Shown here: piece by piece, positions 47,521 through 57,243 of the stretch | Numbering within the stretch: position 1 is the first letter of the stretch | Layout: every line of letters begins with the position of its first letter | Assembly: GCF_005491205.1 (NCBI RefSeq) | Contig: NZ_CP028035.1 | Location: 2,108,001-2,172,000 of the forward strand | Length of the DNA stretch: 64,000 bases | Direction: 5' to 3' | DNA from: Nissabacter sp. SGAir0207 | Lineage (GTDB): Bacteria; Pseudomonadota; Gammaproteobacteria; Enterobacterales; Enterobacteriaceae | Notes under the pieces: generated by a model | Seen by the model: the letters and a program-made list of their open reading frames with translations, nothing else | Database searches by the model: none | Told to the model about the DNA's origin: nothing | Position numbers and translations under genes: made by a program

Positions 47521-48417
47521 CTAGGGCACGTCATAACCCAGCGCCGCCTTGCGGATGCGGAACCACTGCTGGCGGCTCAACGGCAGGGAGAGCGCCTCCC
47601 AGGCAGCACGCACGCGCTCAATCTTGCCGGTGCCCAGAATCGGCAACGGGCGGCTCGGCAGGCGCAGCACCCAAGCATAGACCACCTGCTCCAGGGATTG
47701 CGCGCCAATCTCCTCAGCGACGGCGTACAGCTCATCACGCAGCGGCTGGTAGCGCGGTTCCCGGAACAGCCGGCCGCCGCCCAGACATGACCACGCCATC
47801 GGCCGGATGCGCAACTGCTGGCACTGGTCGAGCGTGCCGTCCAGCGTCACCGTCTGATTGAGCGGCGAGATCTCCACCTGGTTGGTCGCCAGAGTAAAGG
47901 GCAGGCGCGATTGCAACAGCGAGAACTGCGCTGGCGTAAAGTTGGAGACACCAAAATGGCGCACCTTGCCGCTGCCATGCAGGGCGGTGAACGCTTCTGC
48001 CACCTCATCGGCATCCATCAGCGGATCGGGGCGGTGGATCAGCAGCAGGTCGAGGTAGTCAGTGTTCAGATGCTGCAATGACTGCTCGGCGCTGGCAATG
48101 ATGTGGGACTTGTCCGTGATGTAGTGGCCAAGGCTATGGCCGGGTTTGGCGGTGGTGGCAATGCCGCACTTGCTGACCAGCTCCAGCTGGTGGCGCAGCG
48201 AGGGGGCCAGCCGCAACGCGTCGCCAAACGCGGCCTCACACTGGTAGTCGCCATAGATGTCAGCGTGATCGACGGTGGTGATGCCCAGCGCCAGATGCTG
48301 CTCAATAAAGGTCACCAGCTCCTGCGGGCGCATTGCCCACTCCATTAACCGCCAGTAGCCACAAATTAGCGGGGAAAACTCAGGGCCCTGCGGGGCAATC
48401 GGACTGCGAAGATTCAT
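47521..48417 (-). CDS. ydhF: YdhF, aldo-keto reductase
   Basis: Predicted NADPH-dependent aldo-keto reductase, 298 aa as in E. coli; substrate unknown. IAPQGPEFSPLICGYWRLMEW at the N-terminus; catalytic DHADIYGDYQ (Asp and Tyr of the tetrad), VSKCGI (Lys) and LLLIHRPDPL (His); VRHFGVSNF and RPMAWSCLGGGRLF follow. The ATG at 48417 is preferred over one 18 codons earlier, which has no site. Confidence 0.92.
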   Translation of the reverse strand: MNLRSPIAPQGPEFSPLICGYWRLMEWAMRPQELVTFIEQHLALGITTVDHADIYGDYQCEAAFGDALRLAPSLRHQLELVSKCGIATTAKPGHSLGHYITDKSHIIASAEQSLQHLNTDYLDLLLIHRPDPLMDADEVAEAFTALHGSGKVRHFGVSNFTPAQFSLLQSRLPFTLATNQVEISPLNQTVTLDGTLDQCQQLRIRPMAWSCLGGGRLFREPRYQPLRDELYAVAEEIGAQSLEQVVYAWVLRLPSRPLPILGTGKIERVRAAWEALSLPLSRQQWFRIRKAALGYDVP

Positions 48418-48509
48418 AACCGGCCTCCTTGGTTGGATGGGGAGAGCATACACAATTGCGTGGCCCGGCACGACGTTGGCGCACGGCTTTGCGCGGCGCC
48501 TCGCAAGAA

Positions 48510-48749
48510 TTAAAACAGGGAGGGTTGTTCTGGCGGCGGGTCATCGGCTTTGCGCGCTTGCCGCTGCTGACGCAGGTAGCGCTGGCGGCAGAGATGGAGG
48601 ACGTGGCGCTTCTGGGCGTCGCTCATGCTCATCCAGTTGAAACGCTCTTCCCGGCTGCGCAGGCAGCCACGGCAAAAACCGCGCTCATCTGACTGACAGA
48701 TGCCGCGGCAGGGGCTGGGAATGGTGAAAAACTCAAGCTGCTCGGCCAC
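48510..48749 (-). CDS. ydhL: YdhL, DUF1289 cysteine-rich protein
   Basis: 79 aa, same length as E. coli YdhL; function unknown. A cysteine cluster CRGICQSDERGFCRGCLRSREERFNW suggests metal binding, followed by a basic helix and the conserved end EQPSLF. GTG at 48749 is chosen for its GGGGAGA site and agreement with the family start AEQLEFF. It lies 92 bases before ydhF on the same strand. Confidence 0.9.
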   Translation of the reverse strand: MAEQLEFFTIPSPCRGICQSDERGFCRGCLRSREERFNWMSMSDAQKRHVLHLCRQRYLRQQRQARKADDPPPEQPSLF

Positions 48750-49130
48750 AATCTCCCCTTTTGCGCAAACGGGCGGCACGTTGCGCGCTGGTTAATTTAT
48801 CGCCCGCTTACTCATTGAAGCCCCTTTGCGCCGGGCTGGCAAGCCTGCCCGCCATTTTTCCCGCCCATGCCATCAAATTTCTGTCATAACCGGGTGATAG
48901 GGTGGCGTCGCGGTAAAGGCTCTTTGCCGCCGAGAACATCACGGCGTGGCCCTGTGCTGCGCAAACGTGAGCCTTTGGCGTGCCGCCCGCTGGCCACGCC
49001 CCTTGCGCCCCCTTCACCCGGCGTGCCTGTACGCCGGTTTCTTTCAACGCCTTAGAGCGCACGTTTGAACAATCTGCCCCAGCCTTTCCTCTGCATAGTG
49101 GCCCGGACACTTTTTCAGGAGGCATTGGCC
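48750..49130. other. ydhL-nemA intergenic region; nemR absent
   Basis: About 380 bases with no supported gene. E. coli has the TetR-type repressor gene nemR (about 600 bases) here, directly before nemA; this gap is too short and no helix-turn-helix sequence was found. A 110-codon minus-strand frame here looks like noise (no ribosome site, erratic composition). Confidence 0.55.
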
Positions 49131-50222
49131 ATGAGCACACTCTTTACCCCGTTGACCATTGGCGGGCGCACCCTGCCGAACCGAATCTTTATGGCCCCCC
49201 TCACCCGCCTGCGTAGCCAGGAGCCGGGCGATTTGCCGACTGCCCTGATGGGCGAGTACTACAGCCAGCGCGCCAGCGCCGGGCTGATTATTAGCGAGGC
49301 GACGCAAATCTCCCTGCAGGGCAAGGGTTACGCCGGCGCGCCGGGCATCCACTCCCCTGAGCAGGTGGCCGCCTGGCGCCAGATCACGGACGCCGTCCAC
49401 GCGCGCGGCGGCCACATCGCCCTGCAAATGTGGCACGTTGGCCGCATCTCCCACACCTCGCTGCAACCGGGCCAGCAGTCGCCGGTCGCCCCCTCGGCAC
49501 AGACCGCCGACACCCGCACCACGATCCGGGATGAACAGGGCAACCTGACGCGCGTTCCCTGCTCGCCGCCGCGCGCCCTGACCGTGGCCGAGATCGCCGA
49601 GGTGGTGGCACAATTCCGCCAGGCCGCCATCCATGCGCGGGAAGCCGGGTTTGACTATGTGGAGATCCACGCTGCCCACGGCTACCTGCTGCACCAATTC
49701 CAGTCGCCGGAGTCCAACCTGCGGGATGATCAGTATGGTGGCAGTGTCGAGAACCGCCTGCGCCTGACGCTGGAAGTCGTGGAGAGCGTGGTGGCCGAGC
49801 TGGGGGCTGACCGCGTTGGCATCCGCATTTCGCCGGTCGGTGCCGTCGCTGGCATGGGCAATGGCGAGCAGGAGGAGCAGGACGCGCTGACGCTGGTGGA
49901 GCAACTGAGCGCCCGCCAACTGGCCTACCTGCACATCTCCGAGCCGGACTGGGTCGGCGGCCGCCCCTATTCGGAGGCGTTGCGCAAGGCGATTCGCGCC
50001 CGCTATCAGGGGGTGATCATCGGGGCCGGCGGCTATACGCAGCAGAAGGCGGAACAGTTGATTGACGCCGGTTACGTTGATGCCGCCGCCTTTGGCCGCG
50101 ACTACATCGCCAACCCGGATCTGGTGGCGCGCTTTGCCCAGCAGGCGCCGCTCAACCCACCGCAGCCAGAGACCTTCTATGGCGGTGGCCGTGAGGGCTA
50201 CACCGACTACCCAACGCTGTGA
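49131..50222 (+). CDS. nemA: N-ethylmaleimide reductase (Old Yellow Enzyme family)
   Basis: FMN-dependent ene-reductase for N-ethylmaleimide, nitrate esters, nitro-aromatics and other electrophiles; 363 aa. [24 protein letters not shown], the substrate/FMN residues in [50 protein letters not shown] and GAGGYT. AGGAGG precedes the ATG at 49131. It is followed by gloA after 106 bases, as in E. coli, but the repressor gene nemR is missing upstream. Confidence 0.95.
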   Translation: MSTLFTPLTIGGRTLPNRIFMAPLTRLRSQEPGDLPTALMGEYYSQRASAGLIISEATQISLQGKGYAGAPGIHSPEQVAAWRQITDAVHARGGHIALQMWHVGRISHTSLQPGQQSPVAPSAQTADTRTTIRDEQGNLTRVPCSPPRALTVAEIAEVVAQFRQAAIHAREAGFDYVEIHAAHGYLLHQFQSPESNLRDDQYGGSVENRLRLTLEVVESVVAELGADRVGIRISPVGAVAGMGNGEQEEQDALTLVEQLSARQLAYLHISEPDWVGGRPYSEALRKAIRARYQGVIIGAGGYTQQKAEQLIDAGYVDAAAFGRDYIANPDLVARFAQQAPLNPPQPETFYGGGREGYTDYPTL

Positions 50223-50328
50223 CTATCTGCATCACATTGAATTTATTCGCCTGCGAAGGCTATACTTAACTGTTTTTATCCATGCGGCGAACACCTCGCC
50301 GCGTGCCAACCTGTTATCAGAGGACTTT

Positions 50329-50736
50329 ATGCGCTTACTCCATACCATGCTTCGCGTCGGTGACCTGCAACGCTCCATCGACTTCTACACCAAGGTATTA
50401 GGCATGCGTCTGCTGCGTTCCAGTGAAAATACCGAATACAAATACTCCCTGGCGTTCGTCGGCTATACCGAAGAGAGCGAAGGCGCAGTGATTGAACTGA
50501 CCTACAACTGGGGCGTCGAGAGCTACGACATGGGGACGGCCTACGGCCACATCGCGCTGGGCGTGGATGATGTCGCAGCAACCTGTGACCAGATCCGCAA
50601 TGCTGGCGGCAATGTGACCCGTGAAGCTGGCCCGGTCAAGGGCGGCACCACCGTGATCGCCTTTGTGGAAGACCCGGATGGCTACAAGATTGAGCTGATT
50701 GAAAACAGCCACGCTGGCAAAGGCCTCGGCAACTGA
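50329..50736 (+). CDS. gloA: Glyoxalase I
   Basis: Nickel enzyme that converts the methylglyoxal-glutathione hemithioacetal to S-lactoylglutathione; 135 aa as in E. coli. All four metal ligands are in place: His5, Glu56, His74 and Glu122. [26 protein letters not shown] and [12 protein letters not shown] are family signatures. AGAGGA precedes the ATG; longer upstream frames overlap nemA and are not used. Confidence 0.97.
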   Translation: MRLLHTMLRVGDLQRSIDFYTKVLGMRLLRSSENTEYKYSLAFVGYTEESEGAVIELTYNWGVESYDMGTAYGHIALGVDDVAATCDQIRNAGGNVTREAGPVKGGTTVIAFVEDPDGYKIELIENSHAGKGLGN

Positions 50737-50861
50737 TAGCTTCCCTGATCCTACGGGCGCGGCACGCCGTCGCCCGTCTTCTCCTGCGTATTGCCCTTCC
50801 CCTGCATCGGCCGCGAAAATTTGCCATAATGCGCGCTGAATTCGAACCTGATAAGAAACTG

Positions 50862-51512
50862 ATGGCTGATAAAAGTGATCCCAACGCCCTGAGTGGCCGC
50901 TTCCGCGGGTTCTATCCCGTGGTGATTGATGTTGAAACCGCTGGCTTTAACGCCCGTACCGATGCCCTGCTGGAGATCGCCGCCGTGACGTTGCGCATGG
51001 ACGACGACGGCTGGCTGACGCGTGATGAGGCGCTGCACTTCCATGTCGCCCCGTTTGAGGGGGCGGTGCTGCAACCGGAGGCGCTGGCCTTCAACGGCAT
51101 CGATCCGCACAACCCGCTGCGTGGCGCGGTGAGTGAGTATGAGGCGCTGCACGCCATCTTCAAGATGGTGCGCAAGGGCATGAAGGAGCAGAACTGCAAC
51201 CGGGCGATTATTGTGGCGCACAATGCCAACTTTGATCACAGCTTCCTGATGGCGGCCGCCGAGCGCGCCAGCCTCAAGCGCAACCCTTTCCACCCCTTCG
51301 CCACCTTTGATACCGCGGCGCTGAGCGGGCTGGTGCTCGGGCAGACGGTGCTGGCGAAAGCCTGCATCACCGCCGGCATCCCCTTTGACAGCGCCCAGGC
51401 GCACTCCGCGCTGTATGACACTGAGCAGACGGCACTGCTGTTCTGTGAGCTGGTCAACCGCTGGAAACGGCTGGGTGGCTGGCCGCTGGCAACGCCAGAA
51501 GCCGACGAGTAA
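50862..51512 (+). CDS. rnt: Ribonuclease T
   Basis: 3'-5' exoribonuclease of the DEDD family that trims tRNA and other stable RNA 3' ends; 216 aa. Catalytic motifs: [20 protein letters not shown] (D,E), [10 protein letters not shown] (D) and [11 protein letters not shown] (H,D). The ATG at 50862 gives a family-like N-terminus; an ATG 11 codons earlier is possible, and neither has a strong ribosome site. lhr, next in E. coli, is absent. Confidence 0.95.
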   Translation: MADKSDPNALSGRFRGFYPVVIDVETAGFNARTDALLEIAAVTLRMDDDGWLTRDEALHFHVAPFEGAVLQPEALAFNGIDPHNPLRGAVSEYEALHAIFKMVRKGMKEQNCNRAIIVAHNANFDHSFLMAAAERASLKRNPFHPFATFDTAALSGLVLGQTVLAKACITAGIPFDSAQAHSALYDTEQTALLFCELVNRWKRLGGWPLATPEADE

Positions 51513-51516
51513 AACA

Positions 51517-51546
51517 AAACGGGCGACCCTAGGGTCGCCCGTTTTC
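51517..51546. terminator. Bidirectional terminator between rnt and grxD
   Basis: A perfect 30-base palindrome: AAAACGGGCGACCCT and its complement. A4 on one side and T4 on the other let it serve both convergent genes. Confidence 0.88.
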
Positions 51547-51576
51547 ATTGCCACTGAGGTTGCCCCCGCGCCCGGA

Positions 51577-51918
51577 TTACTGTTGCTCTTCCTGGGAACG
51601 GTGCTTCTCGGCGGTCTCTTTAATCAGCTGTTGCAGTTCGCCGCGCTGGTACATCTCTAGCACGATGTCACAACCGCCAACCAGTTCGCCATCCACCCAC
51701 AGCTGCGGGAAGGTCGGCCAGTTGGCGTACTTCGGCAGCTCGGCACGGATGTCCGGGTTCTGCAGAATGTCCACATAGGCAAAACGCTCACCGCACGCGG
51801 ACAGCGCCTGTACCGCCTGAGCGGAGAAGCCGCAGCTTGGCAGCTTCGGAGAGCCTTTCATGTACAGCAGGATCGGGTTTTCCGCGATCTGGGCCTGGAT
51901 CTTTTCAATTGTCGTCAT
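51577..51918 (-). CDS. grxD: Monothiol glutaredoxin 4
   Basis: 113 aa CGFS-type glutaredoxin that carries and transfers [2Fe-2S] clusters with BolA and glutathione. Active-site Cys29 in PSCGFSAQAVQAL, preceded by the glutathione-binding Lys in YMKGSPKLP; WPTFPQLWVDGELVGGCDI follows. Convergent with rnt. Confidence 0.96.
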   Translation of the reverse strand: MTTIEKIQAQIAENPILLYMKGSPKLPSCGFSAQAVQALSACGERFAYVDILQNPDIRAELPKYANWPTFPQLWVDGELVGGCDIVLEMYQRGELQQLIKETAEKHRSQEEQQ

Positions 51919-52335
51919 TGTCTTGCTTCCTCAAGCCATTGGCTGGCTATTACGCGTCACATCAAATCAGCAGTGGCCTATTGTAACGAGGGCGGCAACG
52001 GGATGAAAACACCATTTTTTGCAGGGTTTTCTTACACGCCCTAAATTCGTCGGCCTGACTGCTAACAATAATTAAACATATGTTAACAGTAACAGATCTG
52101 AACGATGAGGTTTATCGGAAAAACGCGTTGCCTCACTGTGCCGCCAGGCCGCTAACCGCTTGAGTTGCGGATAAAAGCAGCATATCCCCCCCCTGGTTTT
52201 CACTAATGAAAAAAGCTATTAACTTTTTCTGACAATATGAATTAGAATCAGGGGGTTTCATGCTTTTTTGTGCGGCAGGTTTCAGTAATACTGGGCCTCC
52301 ATGGATGTTTGTCGGACACTTTTGGTAGCGTTGCC
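51919..52335. other. grxD-mepH intergenic region
   Basis: About 415 bases separating divergent genes, with no supported gene. AT-rich stretches near 52060-52090 and 52200-52260 may carry promoters, but none was clear enough to mark. Confidence 0.45.
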
Positions 52336-53121
52336 ATGCGTTTACTCGTTACGCTTTTCGTTTTGCTTTTTACTCAGCTCTGTATGAATCTGGCGCATGC
52401 GTCGCCCCATGCGCGCACGTCGGCCGACCCCCGCAAGGGCCATGCCAGTGAGGCCAGGACGGATGACCGTAAAAAGCGCAAGCCGGTGAAAACCAGCGTA
52501 AAGAAAAAAGCCACCAGCCGCGATAAGGCTCAGGTGGTCAAGGTCACGACCAAAAGCGGTAAAACGCGCAAAACCGCCTCCACCCACCTGGTCAAGGTGA
52601 CGCCGCCGAAAAAGGGCTACAAAAAAGGCTATGGCCGCCAGCGCCTGCCCGGCCACGAGGCCAAGGCCGTGGAGAGCGGCCCGCTGGCACTCAGCCCGGC
52701 GCATAAAAAGCGCTACCAGAAAGCCAAGCAAACGGCGATGACCAAGCTGATGAAGCAGGTAGGCAAGCCCTACCGCTGGGGCGGCACCTCCCCCACCACC
52801 GGTTTCGATTGCAGCGGACTGGTCTATTACGCCTATAAAGATGTGATGAAGATCCGCCTGCCACGCACCGCCAACGAGATGTACCACCTGCGTGATGCCG
52901 CACCGGTCAAACGTGGCGAGCTGGAGAGCGGCGATCTGGTCTTCTTCCGCATCGCCAACCGTGGCGCGGCCGACCATGTTGGCGTCTATCTCGGCGATGG
53001 CAAATTTATCCAGTCGCCGCGCACCGGCGAGGACATCCGCATCAGCTATCTGGACAATGACTACTGGCAAGACCATTACGTCGGCGCCCGCCGCGTGATG
53101 ACCCCCAAGACCGTACGCTGA
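52336..53121 (+). CDS. mepH: MepH, NlpC/P60 murein DD-endopeptidase
   Basis: Periplasmic hydrolase that cleaves D-Ala-mDAP cross-links to allow cell-wall growth; 261 aa. Signal peptide MRLLVTLFVLLFTQLCMNLAHA; a long basic, low-complexity region (about 25-130, rich in Lys, Thr, Arg) that may bind the wall; and a C-terminal NlpC/P60 domain with the catalytic Cys in TGFDCSGLVYYAY and His in ADHVGVYLGDGKF. PRTANEMYHLRDAAPV is highly conserved with E. coli YdhO. The ribosome site is weak. Confidence 0.94.
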   Translation: MRLLVTLFVLLFTQLCMNLAHASPHARTSADPRKGHASEARTDDRKKRKPVKTSVKKKATSRDKAQVVKVTTKSGKTRKTASTHLVKVTPPKKGYKKGYGRQRLPGHEAKAVESGPLALSPAHKKRYQKAKQTAMTKLMKQVGKPYRWGGTSPTTGFDCSGLVYYAYKDVMKIRLPRTANEMYHLRDAAPVKRGELESGDLVFFRIANRGAADHVGVYLGDGKFIQSPRTGEDIRISYLDNDYWQDHYVGARRVMTPKTVR

Positions 53122-53134
53122 CCACCGCGAAACA

Positions 53135-53161
53135 AAAAAGACGCCCAAGGGCGTCTTTTTT
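53135..53161. terminator. Bidirectional terminator after mepH
   Basis: GACGCCC / GGGCGTC stem with a 2-base loop, flanked by A6 and T6; serves mepH and the convergent ynhF. Confidence 0.88.
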
Positions 53162-53179
53162 GTTTCTGGTGCAGGCGGG

Positions 53180-53269
53180 TTAGCCCAAAACAGCGGTAAA
53201 GCTAAAGGCAATGATCACGGTGAGCGCTGCCACGGTGGTGCATAGCGACAGTTTCAAATTGGTATCCAT
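53180..53269 (-). CDS. ynhF: YnhF, 29-residue membrane protein
   Basis: Tiny inner-membrane protein of 29 aa, below most gene-calling limits. MDTNLKLSLCTTVAALTV... is one hydrophobic helix; the length, start (M-x-T-x-LK-SL-TT) and ending (TAVLG versus TAALH) match E. coli YnhF, which also lies upstream of purR. A clean AGGAG site is 6 bases before the ATG. sodB and ydhP, which lie between mepH and ynhF in E. coli, are absent. Function unknown. Confidence 0.85.
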   Translation of the reverse strand: MDTNLKLSLCTTVAALTVIIAFSFTAVLG

Positions 53270-53534
53270 GTGTTCTCCTGAATAACGCACACAAAACCAC
53301 AATGTTTGTATGAGTTCCCATATTCTCACATTATGGCAGGCAATGCCTATCGCGTTGTGATGCGCAACGGGATAATTTTCTGCTTCCCCTTTGCGCAAGA
53401 ATAGGGGAAAATTCGCGGTTTACACACTGCGTACCCGGCCACGGCTGCAATGCCCCACCGCTCCCCAGCGAAGATGACCGTCCTCTCCCCCTAGAATTCA
53501 CTGCATCTCTTACGGTGGGCAGAAGAATAAACGC

Positions 53535-53550
53535 AGGCAAACGATTAACA
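53535..53550 (+). promoter_or_regulatory. PurR operator upstream of purR
   Basis: AGGCAAACGATTAACA resembles the PUR box (ACGCAAACG-TTTGCGT) and the autoregulatory purR operator of E. coli (AGGCAAACGTTTACCT). It is 47 bases before the purR ATG, fitting self-repression. The right half is weaker. Confidence 0.6.
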
Positions 53551-53596
53551 TTATAGTTACGTGCTGTAACACGTACTTTCAGGAGTCACTTTTCCC

Positions 53597-54622
53597 ATGG
53601 CCACGATTAAAGATGTCGCCAAACGTGCTGGCGTGTCCACCACCACCGTGTCACACGTTATCAACAAAACACGTTTCGTCGCTGAAGAGACGAAGGCGGC
53701 GGTCTGGGCCGCCATCAAGGAGTTGCACTACTCCCCAAGCGCCGTGGCGCGCAGCCTGAAAGTCAACCACACCAAATCCATCGGGTTGCTGGCGACCTCC
53801 AGTGAGGCCCCCTACTTCGCTGAGGTGATTGAGTCCGTGGAGAACAGTTGCTACAGCAAGGGCTATACCCTGATCCTCTGCAACTCCCACAATAACCTCG
53901 ACAAGCAGCAGGCTTACCTGGCGATGCTGGCGCAAAAGCGCGTCGACGGCCTGCTGGTGATGTGCTCTGAGTACCCGGATCAGCTGATCGGTATGCTCGA
54001 GGAGTACCGCAACATCCCGATGGTGGTGATGGACTGGGGTTCAGCACGCAGCGACTTTACCGACTCCATCATTGATAACGCCTTTGAGGGCGGCTACATC
54101 GCAGGCCGTTACCTGATCGAGCGCGGCCACCGCGACATCGGCATCATCCCCGGCCAGCTGTCACGCAACACCGGCGGCGGCCGCCATCAGGGTTTCCTGA
54201 AGGCGATGGAGGAGGCGAATATTACTGTGCGCCCGGAGTGGGTGGTACAGGGTGATTTTGAGCCGGAGTCCGGCTACAAGGCGATGCAGCAGATTTTGGT
54301 GCAGAAGCAGCGCCCAACGGCGGTGTTCTGCGGCGGCGACATCATGGCGATGGGCGCCATCTGCGCCGCCGACGAGATGGGCCTGCGCGTGCCGCAAGAC
54401 ATCTCGGTGATTGGCTATGACAACGTGCGTAACGCGCGCTACTTTACCCCGGCGCTGACCACCATCCACCAGCCGAAAGAGCGCCTTGGCGAGAGCGCTT
54501 TTGCCATGCTGTTGGATCGCATCACCAGCAAGCGTGAAGACCCGCAGACCATTGAAGTGCGCCCGAAACTGGTGGAGCGTCGCTCCGTGGCCGATGGCCC
54601 CTACCGCGACTACCGCCGTTAA
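53597..54622 (+). CDS. purR: PurR, purine repressor (LacI family)
   Basis: 341 aa as in E. coli. N-terminal helix-turn-helix [26 protein letters not shown] and hinge helix [10 protein letters not shown], then a periplasmic-binding-protein-like domain that takes hypoxanthine or guanine as corepressor ([50 protein letters not shown]). Represses purine synthesis genes. A PUR-box-like site upstream suggests autoregulation. AGGAGT precedes the ATG. Confidence 0.97.
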   Translation: MATIKDVAKRAGVSTTTVSHVINKTRFVAEETKAAVWAAIKELHYSPSAVARSLKVNHTKSIGLLATSSEAPYFAEVIESVENSCYSKGYTLILCNSHNNLDKQQAYLAMLAQKRVDGLLVMCSEYPDQLIGMLEEYRNIPMVVMDWGSARSDFTDSIIDNAFEGGYIAGRYLIERGHRDIGIIPGQLSRNTGGGRHQGFLKAMEEANITVRPEWVVQGDFEPESGYKAMQQILVQKQRPTAVFCGGDIMAMGAICAADEMGLRVPQDISVIGYDNVRNARYFTPALTTIHQPKERLGESAFAMLLDRITSKREDPQTIEVRPKLVERRSVADGPYRDYRR

Positions 54623-54631
54623 TCGGCCAGC

Positions 54632-54654
54632 CGGGGCCATGCGCCCCGTTTTTT
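54632..54654 (+). terminator. Intrinsic terminator of purR
   Basis: CGGGGC / GCCCCG stem with a 5-base loop and T6 tail, overlapping the stop of the convergent punR. Confidence 0.8.
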
Positions 54655-55561
54655 ACTCCCCACGCAACCACTCCCGGTTCAAGGTTTCGCTGTCCCCCAG
54701 ATAATCCAGCAGCCAGCTGAGCGCCGGCGAGGCGCGCGCCTGATCCCAGGTCAGGCAACAGGCGCTGTCCGGGAAGGGTTGCGCCAGCGTCAGCAGCACC
54801 AACTCTCCACGATCGATCAGCGGTTGCGCCATGTGCGCCGGAATCATCCCCACGCACAGGCCAGCCAGCAGGCAATCCAGCGCGCTGGTCCAGTCTGGTG
54901 CCACCAGCCGCCGTTGGTTATCCAGCGTCCAGGTATCGCGCTTCGGCAGGGTGCGGGAGGTGTCCTCCAGACAGAGGGCTGGCCACGGGCGTAACTGCTC
55001 ATCCGCCAACGGGCCGGGCAGTTGTGCCAGCGGATGGGTACGGCTCACCACACAGCGCCACGGCAGAAAGCCCATGTCGCGGAAGCGGTAGCTGCCGCCC
55101 ACCGGCACGGCGCGGGTGGCCCCAATCGCTGCATCCACCCGTCCATCCGCCAGCGCATCCCAGACGCCGTTAAACACCTCCGGCGAGATCAGCAGCTCCA
55201 TATCGGGAAACTCGCGGTAGAAATCGAGCACTAGCTGCCGGGTGCGATCCGCACGCACCACCCGATCCACCGCCAGATTGAGCTGCCCACGCCAGCCATT
55301 GGCCGCCTGTTGGCACTGGCGACGCGCGGCCTGCATTTTTTTGATAACACCGCGCGCCTCCTCAATAAAAACCTGCCCGGCTTCGGTAATTGCTACATCA
55401 CGGTGGCGGCGCTCAAACAGTTCCACCGCCAGCCACTGTTCCAGCTGGCGCACGGTGTAACTGACTGCCGAGGGCACCCGGTGCAGCTCCTGCGCTGCCG
55501 CGCTAAAGCTGCCGGTACGCGCCACGGCGTCCACCACCTCCAGCGAATATTCTGACCACAT
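54653..55561 (-). CDS. punR: PunR (YdhB), LysR-family activator of punC
   Basis: LysR-type regulator, 302 aa. HTH MWSEYSLEVVDAVARTGSFSAAAQELHRVPSAVSYTVRQLEQWLAVELFERR, with a C-terminal effector domain (FNGVWDALADGRVDAAIGATRAVPVGG, FPDSACCLTWDQ, YLGDSETLNREWL). It closely matches E. coli YdhB, which activates the divergent purine-nucleoside exporter/uptake gene punC in response to adenosine. The conserved MWSEYSLE start at 55561 is used, not an ATG 32 codons upstream. Confidence 0.93.
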   Translation of the reverse strand: MWSEYSLEVVDAVARTGSFSAAAQELHRVPSAVSYTVRQLEQWLAVELFERRHRDVAITEAGQVFIEEARGVIKKMQAARRQCQQAANGWRGQLNLAVDRVVRADRTRQLVLDFYREFPDMELLISPEVFNGVWDALADGRVDAAIGATRAVPVGGSYRFRDMGFLPWRCVVSRTHPLAQLPGPLADEQLRPWPALCLEDTSRTLPKRDTWTLDNQRRLVAPDWTSALDCLLAGLCVGMIPAHMAQPLIDRGELVLLTLAQPFPDSACCLTWDQARASPALSWLLDYLGDSETLNREWLRGE

Positions 55562-55705
55562 GGCGCGGCCCCCCTGTTTCTGCTTGCAAAATTTTTCACA
55601 GCATGGCGCAAATTTTAACGTTTCACAATGCCCCGGCTGCTCCAGTAGAGTGCACACCGCTATGCGTTTTTCTTATCACCTGCTAACAAACCATAGGGAT
55701 TTGCT

Positions 55706-56908
55706 ATGACCCACTCCCCTCTTTTCATGCTCTATCTGGCCGGACTGAGCGTGCTTGGCTTTTTGGCCACTGACATGTACCTGCCGGCCTTCGCCCAGAT
55801 GCAGGCGGATCTTTCGCTGACGCCCAATGCCATCAGCGCCAGCCTGAGCCTGTTTTTGGCCGGTTTCGCCTGCGCCCAGCTGATCTGGGGGCCGCTCTCT
55901 GACCGCATCGGCCGCAAGCCCGTGCTGGTGCTGGGGCTGTTGATGTTTGCCGTCGGCTGCGCCGGGATGCTGTGGGTGCAGGATGCGCGCCAGCTCTGGC
56001 TGATGCGCTTTGTGCAGGCGGTGGGGGTCTGTTCGGCGGCCGTAAGCTGGCAGGCGCTGGTGGTGGAACGCTGCACGGGCGAGCAGGCGAAACGGGTGTT
56101 TGCCACCATTATGCCGCTGGTGGCGCTGTCACCGGCGCTGGCCCCGCTGCTGGGTGCCTGGCTGCTGAACCACTTTGGCTGGCGCGCCATCTTCCTGGCG
56201 CTGCTCGCCATCACCCTGCTGCTGCTGGTGCCAACGCTGCGGCTCCAGCCTGCCAACCGGCCGGGCACTGATCACCCGGCCCCCAAGGTAGGGATGCTGG
56301 CGCTGCTCGGCTCCCGCGTCTTTAGCGGCAACGTGCTGATGTATGCCGCCTGCTCGGCAGGCTTCTTCGCCTGGCTGACCGGCTCGCCCTTCATCTTGCA
56401 CGCCATGGGCTATGGCGCGGATGCCATCGGCCTGAGCTACGTGCCACAGACCTTTGCCTTCCTGATTGGTGGGTTTGGCTGCCGCTACGTGGTTAGCCGC
56501 CGTGATGGCAAGGTGCTGGTGCCGTGGCTGCTGGCTGGCTATGGCCTGAGCATCATCGCGCTGTTCCTGCTGGCCTGGCTCGCCACGCCGGGGCTGGCGC
56601 TGCTGCTGGTGCCATTTTGTGTGATGGCTTTGGCAAATGGCGCACTCTATCCCATAATTGTGGCTAACGCGCTGCTGCCCTTCCCACAAAGCACCGGCAA
56701 GGCCGCGGCCCTGCAGAACGCCCTGCAACTGGGACTCTGCTTCGTCGCCAGTCTGGTGGTGTCGGCCTTTATCAGCCAGCCGCTGATGGCAACCGTCAGT
56801 GTGATGCTGAGCACCGTGGGCCTGGCGTTGGCGGGCTACCTGCTCCAGCGTAATGCGCCGGCGCAGGCGGCCATCCGTCAGGAGCGGCATACTAACCAAA
56901 CGGCATAA
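55706..56908 (+). CDS. punC: PunC (YdhC), MFS purine nucleoside transporter
   Basis: Inner-membrane major-facilitator protein, 400 aa, 12 predicted helices, Bcr/CflA-like. MFS motifs [20 protein letters not shown] (motif A) and [14 protein letters not shown]. coli PunC imports purine nucleosides under PunR control. The intergenic space of 144 bases to punR should hold the shared control sites. AGGGAT precedes the ATG. Confidence 0.92.
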   Translation: MTHSPLFMLYLAGLSVLGFLATDMYLPAFAQMQADLSLTPNAISASLSLFLAGFACAQLIWGPLSDRIGRKPVLVLGLLMFAVGCAGMLWVQDARQLWLMRFVQAVGVCSAAVSWQALVVERCTGEQAKRVFATIMPLVALSPALAPLLGAWLLNHFGWRAIFLALLAITLLLLVPTLRLQPANRPGTDHPAPKVGMLALLGSRVFSGNVLMYAACSAGFFAWLTGSPFILHAMGYGADAIGLSYVPQTFAFLIGGFGCRYVVSRRDGKVLVPWLLAGYGLSIIALFLLAWLATPGLALLLVPFCVMALANGALYPIIVANALLPFPQSTGKAAALQNALQLGLCFVASLVVSAFISQPLMATVSVMLSTVGLALAGYLLQRNAPAQAAIRQERHTNQTA

Positions 56909-56961
56909 TTGCCTTATTGAATAATCGCTTGATTATTCTTTGCGCCAGAAGGGATTGACTA

Positions 56962-56990
56962 TTGAGTATCGTTTCTGGCGCGCCTATACT
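56962..56990 (+). promoter_or_regulatory. Sigma-70 promoter of cfa with long leader
   Basis: TTGAGT and TATACT are separated by exactly 17 bases. This predicts a start near 56997 and a leader of about 245 bases, like the long-leader cfa P1 transcript of E. coli that is stabilised by the small RNA RydC. A shorter sigma-S-type promoter is expected nearer the gene but was not picked. Confidence 0.65.
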
Positions 56991-57243
56991 CTTTTTCAGT
57001 CGATAAAAACAACGGCTTTACAAAACTTTTATCAAGTCTTGGTGCGCGAGGAGTGCGCGCATTTTGTCAGGGATGATGCCCCGCTGCCCTGCCCCTGGGC
57101 CACCGGGATTCGTCCCACTTTCCTCTGTACATAGTCGAATATCAGATACGGCGGGTCACCCCGCGGGTTCTCGTATACGCCTGCAAATTGTCTATGCTTT
57201 TCCTTGCAGGTCATAAGTCAGAAGAAAAGGTGATGGAGAAGCT

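Noticed and set aside
48808..49140. 110-codon minus-strand frame between ydhL and nemA, considered as a nemR remnant
   Set aside because: The translation has no helix-turn-helix or TetR features and overlaps the nemA start.
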